NCBI RefSeq assembly: GCF_003264855.1
Contig: NZ_NFZS01000006.1
Span: forward strand, 62,001-126,000
Source: Dyella jiangningensis
GTDB lineage: Bacteria; Pseudomonadota; Gammaproteobacteria; Xanthomonadales; Rhodanobacteraceae
Direction: 5' to 3'
Length of the DNA stretch: 64,000 nt
This document shows, piece after piece, positions 54,770 through 64,000 of the stretch. Position 1 is the stretch's first letter; every line of letters begins with the position of its first letter. Below the pieces are notes generated by a model. That model saw only the letters and a list, made by a program, of their open reading frames with translations. It was not told where the DNA came from and ran no database searches. Made by a program: the position numbers and the translations under genes.

Positions 54770-55432
54770 ATGCATCGCCAACTGCTAGCCCTCGCCCTTG
54801 CCCTCGCGCTGCCCCTGGTCGCGCAAGCCGCGGACAACGATATCGACAAGGTCAATGGCGCTGCCCGCGTCGAGGCCGGCCAGCATGCCGGCAACGTGAG
54901 TACGGTAAATGGCTCCGTGCATGTCGGCGACAATGCCGTCGTGCAGAAGACCAGCACCGTCAATGGCTCGGTGGAGCTGGGCGAACACGTGCAGGCTACG
55001 GCAGCGGACACCGTCAATGGCGCCATCACCATCGGTGCGGCGAGCCGCGTGAGCGGTGCCGTGACCACCACCAATGGCGGTATCCATCTCGGCAAGGGTG
55101 CGGACGTGGCCGGCAAGGCCGGCACGGTCAACGGCGGCATCAATCTCGATGCGGCACATGTGGGCGGCGGCATCTCCACGGTGAGCGGCGACATCATCGT
55201 CGGCGCCAACTCGCACGTGGAAGGCGGCATCCTGGTCGACAAGCCGGGCGGCTGGTTCAACTTCAGCACCAACAGCCGCCTGCCGCACGTGGTGATCGGC
55301 CCCCACGCCGTGGTGCAGGGCACGCTGGAGTTCCGCCGCGAGGTGGTGCTGCAGGTGAGCGATACCGCGCAGATCGGCCCGGTGAAGGGCGCGACGCCGG
55401 TGAAGTTCAGCGGTGACGTGCCGACGAACTGA
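54770..55432 (+). CDS. secreted beta-solenoid-like repeat protein
   Basis: A 220-residue protein with signal peptide HRQLLALALALALPLVAQA. The mature chain is made of short repeats around (S/T)VNGSV or VNGGI (STVNGSVHVG, STVNGSVELG, DTVNGAITIG, TTTNGGIHLG, GTVNGGINLD, STVSGDIIVG), spaced about 20 residues, like bactofilin-type or parallel beta-helix chains. I know no function. ATG 54770 has GGAG six bases upstream; ATG 54758 would add MEFV. Confidence 0.7.
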   Translation: MHRQLLALALALALPLVAQAADNDIDKVNGAARVEAGQHAGNVSTVNGSVHVGDNAVVQKTSTVNGSVELGEHVQATAADTVNGAITIGAASRVSGAVTTTNGGIHLGKGADVAGKAGTVNGGINLDAAHVGGGISTVSGDIIVGANSHVEGGILVDKPGGWFNFSTNSRLPHVVIGPHAVVQGTLEFRREVVLQVSDTAQIGPVKGATPVKFSGDVPTN

Positions 55433-55541
55433 GTTTCGCGGCTGATTCGACTTTCCAGCGAAGACTGGCGTCCTGCGGCTTCATCCCCCAGGGTCGCCGG
55501 GCTCCAGCTTCCGCTGGGAAGGCGAGCCACGCGACGGGGCG

Positions 55542-57112
<1,571 letters not shown>

Positions 57113-57820
57113 TCAGCTGATGCGTCGGGCCATGCGCTGGTGGCCGATCAGCCTTGCCCAGCGCACGCCGATGTCGATCCACATCAGGTAGCCGGACTCG
57201 GTGAGTAGCCGGACTAGGTAACGACGATCGAGTTCGAGCGCCGGTTCGGCCGCGACCACTACGCTGTCGAATCCCAGCCGGCGCGCCAGCAGCTGGCAGC
57301 GCGCCAGGTGATAGCGGCTGCTCACCAGCGCCACCGGTGGCAGTACGCGCAGCACGGGTCCGTCTTCCTGCAGCAGGCTGCGCGCGTGGCGCAGGTTTTC
57401 CAGCGAATCGATGGAGGCCTGCTCCAGCTGCAGGACGATGCCGGGAGGCAGCTCGCGATCGGCCAGCCATGCCCTGCCCGCCGCCGCTTCGCTGATGCTG
57501 CCGCCACTGCGACCACCCAGCAGCAGCACGTGGTCGGTCAGGTCCGCGCGCATCAAGGCCAGCGCCCGCCCAAGGCGCAGCTGGTAGTCCGTTTCGGGTT
57601 GGTCACGCACCAGCCGGCGGCCAAACACGAGCACCGTCATCGGTCGCGTCAGGGTCAGCGGGCTGCGCGCCGCCACGTGCCACACGTGCACCAGATAGCC
57701 GACCCAGACCAGGCCCAGGCTCAGCACCAGAGCCACCAGCACGACCACAGCCGCATGCAACACGTCGCCATCGCTCAGATAGCGCCAGGGACCACGTTTG
57801 AGCGGAGCAACCGAGGACAC
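57113..57820 (-). CDS. YdcF/SanA-family (DUF218) membrane protein
   Basis: A 235-residue protein with one N-terminal membrane segment (about 22-46) and a DUF218 domain: TVLVFGRRLVRDQPETDYQLRLGRALALMRADLTDHVLLLGGRSGG then SEAAAGRAWL, ASIDSLENLRHARSLL and LVSSRYHLARCQLLARRLGF. Related YdcF/SanA proteins affect envelope integrity. It starts at GTG without a clear ribosome site. Confidence 0.85.
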   Translation of the reverse strand: MSSVAPLKRGPWRYLSDGDVLHAAVVVLVALVLSLGLVWVGYLVHVWHVAARSPLTLTRPMTVLVFGRRLVRDQPETDYQLRLGRALALMRADLTDHVLLLGGRSGGSISEAAAGRAWLADRELPPGIVLQLEQASIDSLENLRHARSLLQEDGPVLRVLPPVALVSSRYHLARCQLLARRLGFDSVVVAAEPALELDRRYLVRLLTESGYLMWIDIGVRWARLIGHQRMARRIS

Positions 57821-57969
57821 GAAGGGCAGGGTGGCGAGGGCAGGCGGGTAAGGGAAGTGTGCGCAGCGGACTCTTCCTGCGCAATCCGCTCCATGGGCAA
57901 GATGAACGCCGCTTCGACCATTCCCGGGGCGGGCTAGGCAATGCGCCGGGGGCTGGTTAGGCTGGCGTG

Positions 57970-59169
57970 ATGCCAGTACCGATTCAACCCCTGGCCGTCA
58001 GCGCCTACACGGCCACTTCGGCGCTCGGCCACGGTCTAGAAAGCCATGTCGCCGCCCTGTCAGCCACCCGCGGCGGCCTGCGCCCCAACGATTTCAGCAG
58101 CGCGCCCCTGGCGTGCTGGATCGGCCGTGTCGAGGGCGTCGAGGACGCCGCGCTGCCTGCCGCCCACGCCGTATGGGAATGCCGCAACAACCGCCTGGCC
58201 TGGCTGGGGCTGCGGCAGGACGGCTTCCTCGAACGCGCGCTGGACATCCGCCAACGCTATGGCGCCGCGCGCGTCGCGCTGGTGCTGGGCACGTCCACCG
58301 CCAGCATCGGCGCCACCGAGGAAGCCTATCGGCGCCTCGACGACGACGGTCACATGCCGCCGGACCTGCGCCGTCCGCTGATCCACGCACCCCACTCGCT
58401 CGCCGGTTTCGTCGCTGAAGCGTTGGGCCTGGAAGGGCCATGCCTCACCGTCTCCACTGCCTGCTCGTCGAGCGCGAAGGTGTTCGCCAGCGCCGAGCGG
58501 CTGATCCGGCTCGGGCTCGTGGACGCGGCCGTGGTCGGCGGCGTGGACACCTTGTGCGACAGCGTGCTGTTTGGCTTCAACGCGCTGGAGCTGGTGTCAC
58601 CCGATCCCTGCCGCCCGTTCGACCAGGCCCGCCGCGGCATCTCCATCGGCGAGGCGGCGGGCTTTGCCTTGCTCGAGCGCACTGGCATGGCGCCGCACGC
58701 GCCCCGGCTGCTCGGCTATGGCGAATCCAGCGACGCGCACCACATGTCCACGCCGCACCCCGAAGGCCTCGGCGCGGAGCTGGCGCTGCGCGATGCGCTG
58801 GCCCGCGCCAACCTGCACGCCGACCAGGTCGACTACATCAACCTGCACGGCACGGCCAGCCTCAAGAACGACGAAGTGGAAGCAGCGCTGGTCACGCGTT
58901 CGTTTCCCACCACCACGCGAGCAAGCTCCACCAAGGGCTTCACCGGTCACACGCTCGGTGCCGCCGGCATCCTGGAGGCGGCATTCGCACTGCAGGCGAT
59001 CGAACACGGGCTGGTTCCGGCCAACCTCGGCTGCACCACGCCTGATGCCGCCTGCGGGCCCCAGTTCGCCTGGGAAGTGGAGCAACGCAGCGTTGACGTC
59101 GCCGTCAGCAACTCGTTCGGCTTCGGCGGCAACAATGCTTGCCTGGTCTTCGGGAGAGCGCCCGCATGA
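57970..59169 (+). CDS. beta-ketoacyl-ACP synthase of the aryl-polyene cluster
   Basis: A 399-residue FabF/FabB-type ketosynthase. The active Cys is in TVSTACSSSAKVFAS, the two catalytic His in YINLHGTASLKNDEVE and STKGFTGHTLGAAGILEA, plus the C-terminal NSFGFGGNNACLVF. It elongates an aryl chain with malonyl units on an ACP, resembling ApeO/ApeR. The start ATG 57970 follows an in-frame GTG. The next gene overlaps through ATGA. Confidence 0.9.
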   Translation: MPVPIQPLAVSAYTATSALGHGLESHVAALSATRGGLRPNDFSSAPLACWIGRVEGVEDAALPAAHAVWECRNNRLAWLGLRQDGFLERALDIRQRYGAARVALVLGTSTASIGATEEAYRRLDDDGHMPPDLRRPLIHAPHSLAGFVAEALGLEGPCLTVSTACSSSAKVFASAERLIRLGLVDAAVVGGVDTLCDSVLFGFNALELVSPDPCRPFDQARRGISIGEAAGFALLERTGMAPHAPRLLGYGESSDAHHMSTPHPEGLGAELALRDALARANLHADQVDYINLHGTASLKNDEVEAALVTRSFPTTTRASSTKGFTGHTLGAAGILEAAFALQAIEHGLVPANLGCTTPDAACGPQFAWEVEQRSVDVAVSNSFGFGGNNACLVFGRAPA

Positions 59170-59963
59170 GTGCGCTACAGGTGCATGTGGAAGGGATCGG
59201 TCTGTGGTCGGCGTCGCTGGCCGACTTTGCCGCGCTGAAGGCGCAGGAGCGCGGCGAGCCGGTGACCCCACCAGCTGCGCGACCGGCCGCGTCCACCCTG
59301 CCTGCCAACGAGCGCCGGCGTGCTCCCGAGAGCGTGTTGCTGGCGGTGGAAGTGGCGGGCCAGGCGGTGGCGATGAGCGGCCGCGGGGCCGCCGAGCTGG
59401 CGTGTGTCTTCAGCTCGGCCTACGGCGACCAGCTGATCTCCGACTACATGTGTACGACCCTCGCCCAGGCGCCGACCGAGCTCTCGCCCACGCGCTTCCA
59501 CAACTCGGTGCACAACGCGCCTGCCGGCTACTGGACCATCGCCACCGGCTGCCATGCGCCCTCGAACGCGATCAGCGCGGGCCACGCGAGCTTCGGCGCC
59601 GGCCTGGTGGAAGCGGCCACGCTGTGCATCACCGAGCAACAGCCGGTACTGCTGGTGTGCAGCGACATCGCCGGCCATGGGCCGCTGGGCGAAATGAGCG
59701 GCTCGCAGCTGTCCTTCGGATGCGCGCTGGTGCTGTCGCCTCAGTCGAGCGAACGCAGCCTCGTGCGGCTGGACCTGATGCTCGAGCCGCATGCCGGCCC
59801 GATGTTGCATCCCGCGCCGCGCACCGGCGCCTGGCAGGAAGCCAACCCGATGGCCTCGGCGGCATGGCCGCTGATGCAGAATCTGGCTCGTGGCGACGGC
59901 GAGTGCACGTTGGCCGCCGCCGAAACGTTGGCCTTGCGCGTTGTCATGGAGACCGCTGCTTGA
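59166..59963 (+). CDS. ketosynthase-like chain-length factor (Ketoacyl-synt_2 type)
   Basis: A 265-residue protein like the N-terminal half of a ketosynthase, of the kind seen in xanthomonadin and aryl-polyene clusters (ApeC-like). It has ACVFSSAYGDQLISDYMCTTLAQAPTELSPTRFHNSVHNAPAGYWTIATGCHAPSNAISAG, in which the spot of the active cysteine reads IATGCHAPSNA. It may work as a partner subunit of the ketosynthase upstream. Overlaps with both neighbours show tight coupling. Confidence 0.82.
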   Translation: MSALQVHVEGIGLWSASLADFAALKAQERGEPVTPPAARPAASTLPANERRRAPESVLLAVEVAGQAVAMSGRGAAELACVFSSAYGDQLISDYMCTTLAQAPTELSPTRFHNSVHNAPAGYWTIATGCHAPSNAISAGHASFGAGLVEAATLCITEQQPVLLVCSDIAGHGPLGEMSGSQLSFGCALVLSPQSSERSLVRLDLMLEPHAGPMLHPAPRTGAWQEANPMASAAWPLMQNLARGDGECTLAAAETLALRVVMETAA

Positions 59964-60721
59964 ACACATCCGATGTCCGTTGGTGCGTGCTGATTCCCTG
60001 CCTCAACGAGGAGGCGGCGATCGGCGCGGTCGTGCAATCGGTGTTGGAACTGGGCGTGCCGATCATCGTGGTGGACGACGGTTCCGACGACCGCACGCCC
60101 GACATCGTGGGCGCGCTGCCGGTGACGCTGCTGCGCCACCGGCAACGCAGCGGCAAGGGCGAGGCATTGCGCAGCGGCTTCCGCGAAGCGCTGCGGCAGG
60201 GCTTCGACGCGGTGCTCACCATGGATGGCGACGGACAGCACCTCGCCAGCGATATTCCGCGCATCGTGGCCGCCGCCAAGCGGTATCCGAACCACATCGT
60301 GATCGGGGCGCGCCTGATCGATCGCGAACAGCAGCCGAAGGGACGCCGTCGCGCCAACGCAGTCGCCGACTGGGGCATCTCCTGGGCCTGCGCACAGCCC
60401 GTCGCCGATACGCAAAGCGGCCAGCGCTGGTATCCGCGCGCCGCGCTCGACCTGGTCGACCTTCCAGCGGAAAACTTCGTGTTCGAGGCGGCCATCCTCA
60501 TCGCGGCCACGCGCGAACGCGGCCTGGACGTCGTGTCGGTGCCGATCGCCTCGCGCTACCAGGGCGAGTTTCGGATCAGCCACTTCAGCCCGGTGCGCGA
60601 CGTCACGCGCATCACCCTCTACACGGTCGGGCAGGTGATCCGCCATGGCGACGTCATGGCAAGCTATCGCCGTTCGCGCGCGTCGCAGCCGATCGTGTTC
60701 GATGCGGCGGTGACGGGCTAG
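59960..60721 (+). CDS. family 2 glycosyltransferase of the aryl-polyene cluster
   Basis: A 253-residue GT2 enzyme with WCVLIPCLNEEAAIGAVVQSVLELGVPIIVVDDGSDDRTPDI, the metal-binding DGD in AVLTMDGDGQHLASDIPRI, and PAENFVFEAAILIAATRERGLDVVSVPI. It probably transfers a sugar to the polyene or its lipid anchor. It starts at TTG 59960, with GGAG eight bases upstream and a TTGA overlap with the previous stop. No good ATG is near. Confidence 0.85.
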   Translation: MNTSDVRWCVLIPCLNEEAAIGAVVQSVLELGVPIIVVDDGSDDRTPDIVGALPVTLLRHRQRSGKGEALRSGFREALRQGFDAVLTMDGDGQHLASDIPRIVAAAKRYPNHIVIGARLIDREQQPKGRRRANAVADWGISWACAQPVADTQSGQRWYPRAALDLVDLPAENFVFEAAILIAATRERGLDVVSVPIASRYQGEFRISHFSPVRDVTRITLYTVGQVIRHGDVMASYRRSRASQPIVFDAAVTG

Positions 60722-60755
60722 CCAGCGGCACCCGCGCGCGGCTTCGGCGATCGCT

Positions 60756-61493
60756 TCACGCCATGCCGCCGTTGACGCCGATGACCTGGCCGTTGATGTA
60801 ACCCGCCGCATCCGAACACAGGAACGCCACCAGCGCCGCCACTTCGTCCGGCTTGCCGGCGCGCTGCGCGGGGACGATCTCGCGGATGCGCTCAGGCGGG
60901 AACTCGTCGCCGATCATGCGTCCTTCGATGACGCCGGGCGCCACTACATTCGCCGTGATGCCACGCGAGGCCATCTCGCGCGCGAGCGACCGCGTAGCGC
61001 CGTGCAGAGCCGACTTCGCCGCCGCATAGTTCGCCTGCCCGCGATTGCCCAGCTGGGCCGCCACCGAACTCACCGACACGATGCGGCCGAAACGCGCACG
61101 CGCCATCGGCAACAGCAGCGGCTGGGTGACGTGGAAGAAGCCGTGCAGCGACACGTCGATGACGCGGCGCCACGCTTCCTCCGAGAGACCCGCCATAGGC
61201 CCATCGGCGTGCACGCCCGCGTTGTTGACCACGGCATGGATCGTGCCCTCGCCCAGCAATGCATCGATCGCCTGGCGCGTGGCGTCGGCGTGGGTGACAT
61301 CGAAGGCGACGGACTGCGCGCTGCCGCCCGCATCGCGAATGGCCGCAGCCACATCATCGGCACGCGCCAGCGACGCGTTCGCGTGGACGATCACGTGGTA
61401 GCCGCCCAGCGCCAGCGCGCGGCAGATGGCTCCGCCTAGATCGCCGCTGCCACCGGTGACCAGGGCGCGTCGGGAAGCGTGGACCTGCGACAT
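60756..61493 (-). CDS. 3-ketoacyl-ACP reductase (FabG-like, aryl polyene)
   Basis: A 245-residue SDR with the NAD(P) motif ALVTGGSGDLGGAICRAL, NNAGVHADGPM, the catalytic Ser in IVSVSSVAAQLGNRGQANYAAAK with Tyr and Lys, and GYINGQVIGVNGGMA. It reduces the growing polyene keto group, like ApeQ. ATG 61493 has GAGG six bases upstream; an ATG at 61508 overlaps the dehydratase stop and lacks a site. Confidence 0.92.
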   Translation of the reverse strand: MSQVHASRRALVTGGSGDLGGAICRALALGGYHVIVHANASLARADDVAAAIRDAGGSAQSVAFDVTHADATRQAIDALLGEGTIHAVVNNAGVHADGPMAGLSEEAWRRVIDVSLHGFFHVTQPLLLPMARARFGRIVSVSSVAAQLGNRGQANYAAAKSALHGATRSLAREMASRGITANVVAPGVIEGRMIGDEFPPERIREIVPAQRAGKPDEVAALVAFLCSDAAGYINGQVIGVNGGMA

Positions 61494-61507
61494 GGAGAAC
61501 CTCGCCA

Positions 61508-61942
61508 TCAGGAAACGGGATGAATGACCGCCGCGCGACCGGATGCCAACAGTCGACCGCGCTGCTCCACGCGAAACGCATACTGCGCCCCGGCCTCGTC
61601 GGCGTACAGGCATTCGGCATGGACGTCCAGACGGCCGTCGGTGGCATCGACATATTCCACGGTGAGCGCCACGTCGCGCAGGCTCACCAGCCTGCCCGGT
61701 CGTGCCTCGACGATACCGTGCCCACGCGCCCTCAGCGCGCCGTGGACGGCCATTGCCTGGGCGCCATATTCGGCCAGGTGCACCGCGTGGAGCCCCTGCT
61801 CGCCACGCAGCGGATGATCGGCGTGCGCGTGGCTTTCGCTCGCCGCATGAATGGTCGCGTCGTCCCATGCGAGCACGGCATCGAGCAGGCACATCGCGCC
61901 CTGGTGCGGGATGAGATGCGCCCAGTCAGTCTTGGCGAGCAT
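61508..61942 (-). CDS. hotdog-fold dehydratase (ApeP-like)
   Basis: A 144-residue protein of the FabA/FabZ-like ApeP group. It begins DWAHLIPHQGAMCLLDAVLAWDD, with LIPHQGAMCLLD as the family signature, and HAVHLAEYGAQAMAVHGAL follows in the helix. It should dehydrate the 3-hydroxyacyl-ACP made by the ketoreductase. Its start lies inside the end of the MMPL gene (17-base overlap). Confidence 0.9.
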   Translation of the reverse strand: MLAKTDWAHLIPHQGAMCLLDAVLAWDDATIHAASESHAHADHPLRGEQGLHAVHLAEYGAQAMAVHGALRARGHGIVEARPGRLVSLRDVALTVEYVDATDGRLDVHAECLYADEAGAQYAFRVEQRGRLLASGRAAVIHPVS

Positions 61943-64000
61943 GCGGGGCCATCAGGATCGAAAGACAGAAATGGAAGGCGACGCCAAGGCTCACCGTAAG
62001 GCCGATCGCGCGCAAGACCGGGATGGAGCTCCAGGCCAGCATGCCGAACACCAGCAGGGCGGACAGCACGCATACCAGCGTGGCGTGCAGCGTGCGCCGC
62101 TGTTCGGCGGCATCACCGGTATCGCGCTCGAAGAACAAGGCGTAGTGCAAACCCAGGCCGGCCGCGAGTATCAAGGCCACCAGATGGAACAGCGAAATCT
62201 CCACGCCCGCCACTCGCTCCACCGCCAGCACCAGGAAGGTCGCCAGCGTCATCGGCGCCAGCACGTGCCAAGCGCGGCGAAGACTTCGCAACGCCACGGT
62301 GATCGCGATCACGAGCAGCACGGTCGCCGCGAGCAATGCATGCAGGATGCGCGTGCGATAGGACACCACCATCGACTCCGCGGTTTCCTTGAGATCGAGC
62401 AGGCGGACAGCGCCATGGCTGCCCTGCGGCAGCGCCTGCAGTGCCGTCACGTCATGCACGCCGCTGAGCGTGCCCAGCCCCACCCAATGATCGCCACGCG
62501 ACATCAGCATCGCCGCAACGCGCTGGCCCAGCGGGGACGCGGCGAAGCGCTCCTCCGTCAGCAGTGGCAGGCCGCGTGCCTTCTGCACGTCATCGATGAA
62601 TGGCACGAACAAGCCCGGCTGGAACGGCATGCCCTGTTCGGCTTCCGCCAGCGCGCGCTCGAGCGTCGCGCGATCCGGCAAGCGCTGCTGGCGCGTGCGC
62701 TGCACGGCTTCGCTGGGCAGGTAGCGCGAGGGCAACTCGATGGCATCGACCGCGTGCTTGGCGACCAATGCCTCCGCCATGGGTTGCAATCGTTCGGACA
62801 AGGCGAGCACGCCTTGTTCATCCTGCGCCTCGAGCACCAGCAGATAGCGGACGTCGGGCGCGCCCAACGCTTCGCGCAGACGCGCGTCTTCGCGCAGCAG
62901 ATCCTGTGGCAGCGGCGTCAGTGCAGACAGGTCGTTTTGCCAGAACGCGCCTCGCGCGAACAGCAGCATCAGCACCGTGGCGAGCGCCACCAGCAGGGGA
63001 ACCCAGCGCGGGCGCGGCAACGCATCCACCCAACGCCGCGCGCGCACCAGCCAGCCCATGCCTGCCACGTCGTGCACGCGCACCGGCAGCAGGTGTGGCA
63101 GCAGATAGCGCGTGCTGAACCCGGCCACCAGCAGGCCGGTGATGGTGAACACCGCCAGCTGCTTGAGGCCGTTGACGCCGGATGCGTAGAAAGCGAGATA
63201 GGCAATGCAGGCCGATGCGATCGCAGTGAGCAGCAGCGGCCACAGGTCGCGCACGCTTTGCAGCGCGTTTTCACCGGCGCGCCGGTGGCTGAGCACGCGG
63301 ATCGGGTACTCCTGCGCCACACCAAGCAGGGTGAAGCCAAACGCGAGCGTGATGCCGTGCACCTGCGGAAACAGCACGATCAACGCTGCGATGCCCGCGA
63401 GCGCCGCACTGGCGATCGGCAAGGCCGACAACAGCAGCGAGCCGATGCTGCGGTAGGCAAGCAGCAGCAACACGATGAAACCCATCGTGGATATGCGGCC
63501 GATCCATTCCGCCTGACCGCGTGTCTGCGCATTGGCCACCACGCTGAAATAGCCCGGTCCGCTGACCTTGAGCGTCGCGCCTGCGTGTCCCGGCGACGCA
63601 TCGAAGGCCTTGTGGATGCCGTCGATCGCGATCGCCTGCGCATCCGGATCGAAACCGGCGGCGCGCGTCTGCACCAGCAACAAGGCTTCGTTTTGCGACG
63701 AGAACCAGACGCCTTCGCGTACGTCGGGCGACTTCGGCGGCGTCCAGCGCTCGGCAAGCTTGAGCACTTCGAGCGTGGGATCGCGCGGCAACAGACCCTT
63801 GAGCAGGGCCGCGGCCGGTGAGGACAGATCTTCCAGCCGCTGTTCGAGTTCGTCGCGCAGGAACGGCGCATCCATCGCATGCGTGTCGAGCGTCGGCGAC
63901 AGCAGATAGCGATACGGCAGCAGCTGCTCATCGAGCGCGGCGATGTCGAAGCTGCCATTGAGCACCTGGCTGTAGCGCTCGTCCTTGCGCAGCGACGCGG
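61926..64000 (-). CDS. MMPL/RND-type exporter of the aryl-polyene cluster (partial)
   Basis: About 690 residues are present and the frame stays open to the right edge, so the N terminus (probably about 100 residues) is missing. Two blocks of membrane segments are visible: about GFIVLLLLAYRSIGSLLLSALPIASAALAGIAALIVLF and, after a large periplasmic region, HALLAATVLLVIAITVALRSLRRAWHVLAPM to the end, which ends GVAFHFCLSILMAPHARQD. It resembles the predicted lipid exporter (COG4258) in aryl-polyene clusters and should move the pigment lipid to the outer membrane. Confidence 0.88.
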   Translation of the reverse strand, partial: ASLRKDERYSQVLNGSFDIAALDEQLLPYRYLLSPTLDTHAMDAPFLRDELEQRLEDLSSPAAALLKGLLPRDPTLEVLKLAERWTPPKSPDVREGVWFSSQNEALLLVQTRAAGFDPDAQAIAIDGIHKAFDASPGHAGATLKVSGPGYFSVVANAQTRGQAEWIGRISTMGFIVLLLLAYRSIGSLLLSALPIASAALAGIAALIVLFPQVHGITLAFGFTLLGVAQEYPIRVLSHRRAGENALQSVRDLWPLLLTAIASACIAYLAFYASGVNGLKQLAVFTITGLLVAGFSTRYLLPHLLPVRVHDVAGMGWLVRARRWVDALPRPRWVPLLVALATVLMLLFARGAFWQNDLSALTPLPQDLLREDARLREALGAPDVRYLLVLEAQDEQGVLALSERLQPMAEALVAKHAVDAIELPSRYLPSEAVQRTRQQRLPDRATLERALAEAEQGMPFQPGLFVPFIDDVQKARGLPLLTEERFAASPLGQRVAAMLMSRGDHWVGLGTLSGVHDVTALQALPQGSHGAVRLLDLKETAESMVVSYRTRILHALLAATVLLVIAITVALRSLRRAWHVLAPMTLATFLVLAVERVAGVEISLFHLVALILAAGLGLHYALFFERDTGDAAEQRRTLHATLVCVLSALLVFGMLAWSSIPVLRAIGLTVSLGVAFHFCLSILMAPHARQD

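Overview
The window is high-GC DNA, densely packed on both strands, and looks like a gammaproteobacterial chromosome from the Xanthomonadales, most likely Rhodanobacteraceae (Dyella, Luteibacter or Rhodanobacter type). This is inferred from the gene families, from an aryl-polyene (xanthomonadin-like) pigment cluster, from a CRP/Clp-type operator, and from many intergenic palindromes built on a core like GGAGCGCACCCAGTGCGC. I saw no rRNA, tRNA, CRISPR array, insertion sequence or phage gene.

Layout. 1-2745: tail of a cut gene, a secreted amidohydrolase, then about 1.26 kb of non-coding repeats full of hairpins. 2746-9833: ubiE, two membrane proteins, a GST, a cupin/EamA exporter pair divergent from an Lrp-type regulator, a MASE1 sensor-like protein behind a near-ideal Clp site, and a secreted hypothetical protein. 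10074-18417: a secreted hydrolase block with two tandem S10 carboxypeptidases, a Tat-exported phosphoesterase, an EF-hand protein, an M1 aminopeptidase and an alpha/beta hydrolase. 18523-22730: a tight operon of a cupredoxin, a CACHE-HAMP-(degenerate GGDEF)-EAL phosphodiesterase and an outer-membrane-type protein. 22915-28244: YgjP-like metalloprotease, rdgC, an aromatic/aspartate aminotransferase, ttcA, a DUF465 protein and a GNAT acetyltransferase. 28376-33735: pssA and a MarR-FUSC-DUF1656-HlyD efflux operon. 33973-37861: a lipoprotein, a two-domain M16 protease, and divergently a 67-residue protein behind a strong sigma-54 promoter with a cluster of TGTCCG upstream sites.

37914-44267: trmL, ubiJ-ubiB, truC, arfB, an acyltransferase, an atypical lower-GC DUF2059-like protein and a LysE exporter. 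44418-48606: a LysR regulator divergent from aceB-aceA (glyoxylate shunt), with three dyads between them. 48713-56444: a cation/proton antiporter, yifB/comM, ubiK, a PII protein, gpmA, a beta-solenoid-like secreted repeat protein and hemF. 56567-57101: a tandem array of about 152-bp units. 57113-64000: a YdcF protein and one edge of an aryl-polyene cluster (two ketosynthases and a glycosyltransferase on plus; ketoreductase, dehydratase and a truncated MMPL exporter on minus) that runs off the right end.

How it fits together: ubiquinone synthesis appears at three loci (ubiE, ubiJB, ubiK); carbon metabolism is represented by gpmA and the glyoxylate shunt; envelope functions (exported hydrolases, efflux, phospholipid and polyene synthesis) dominate the rest. 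The least explained parts are the sigma-54 small-protein locus, the cupredoxin/c-di-GMP/porin operon, and the structured repeat region at 1.7-2.5 kb.
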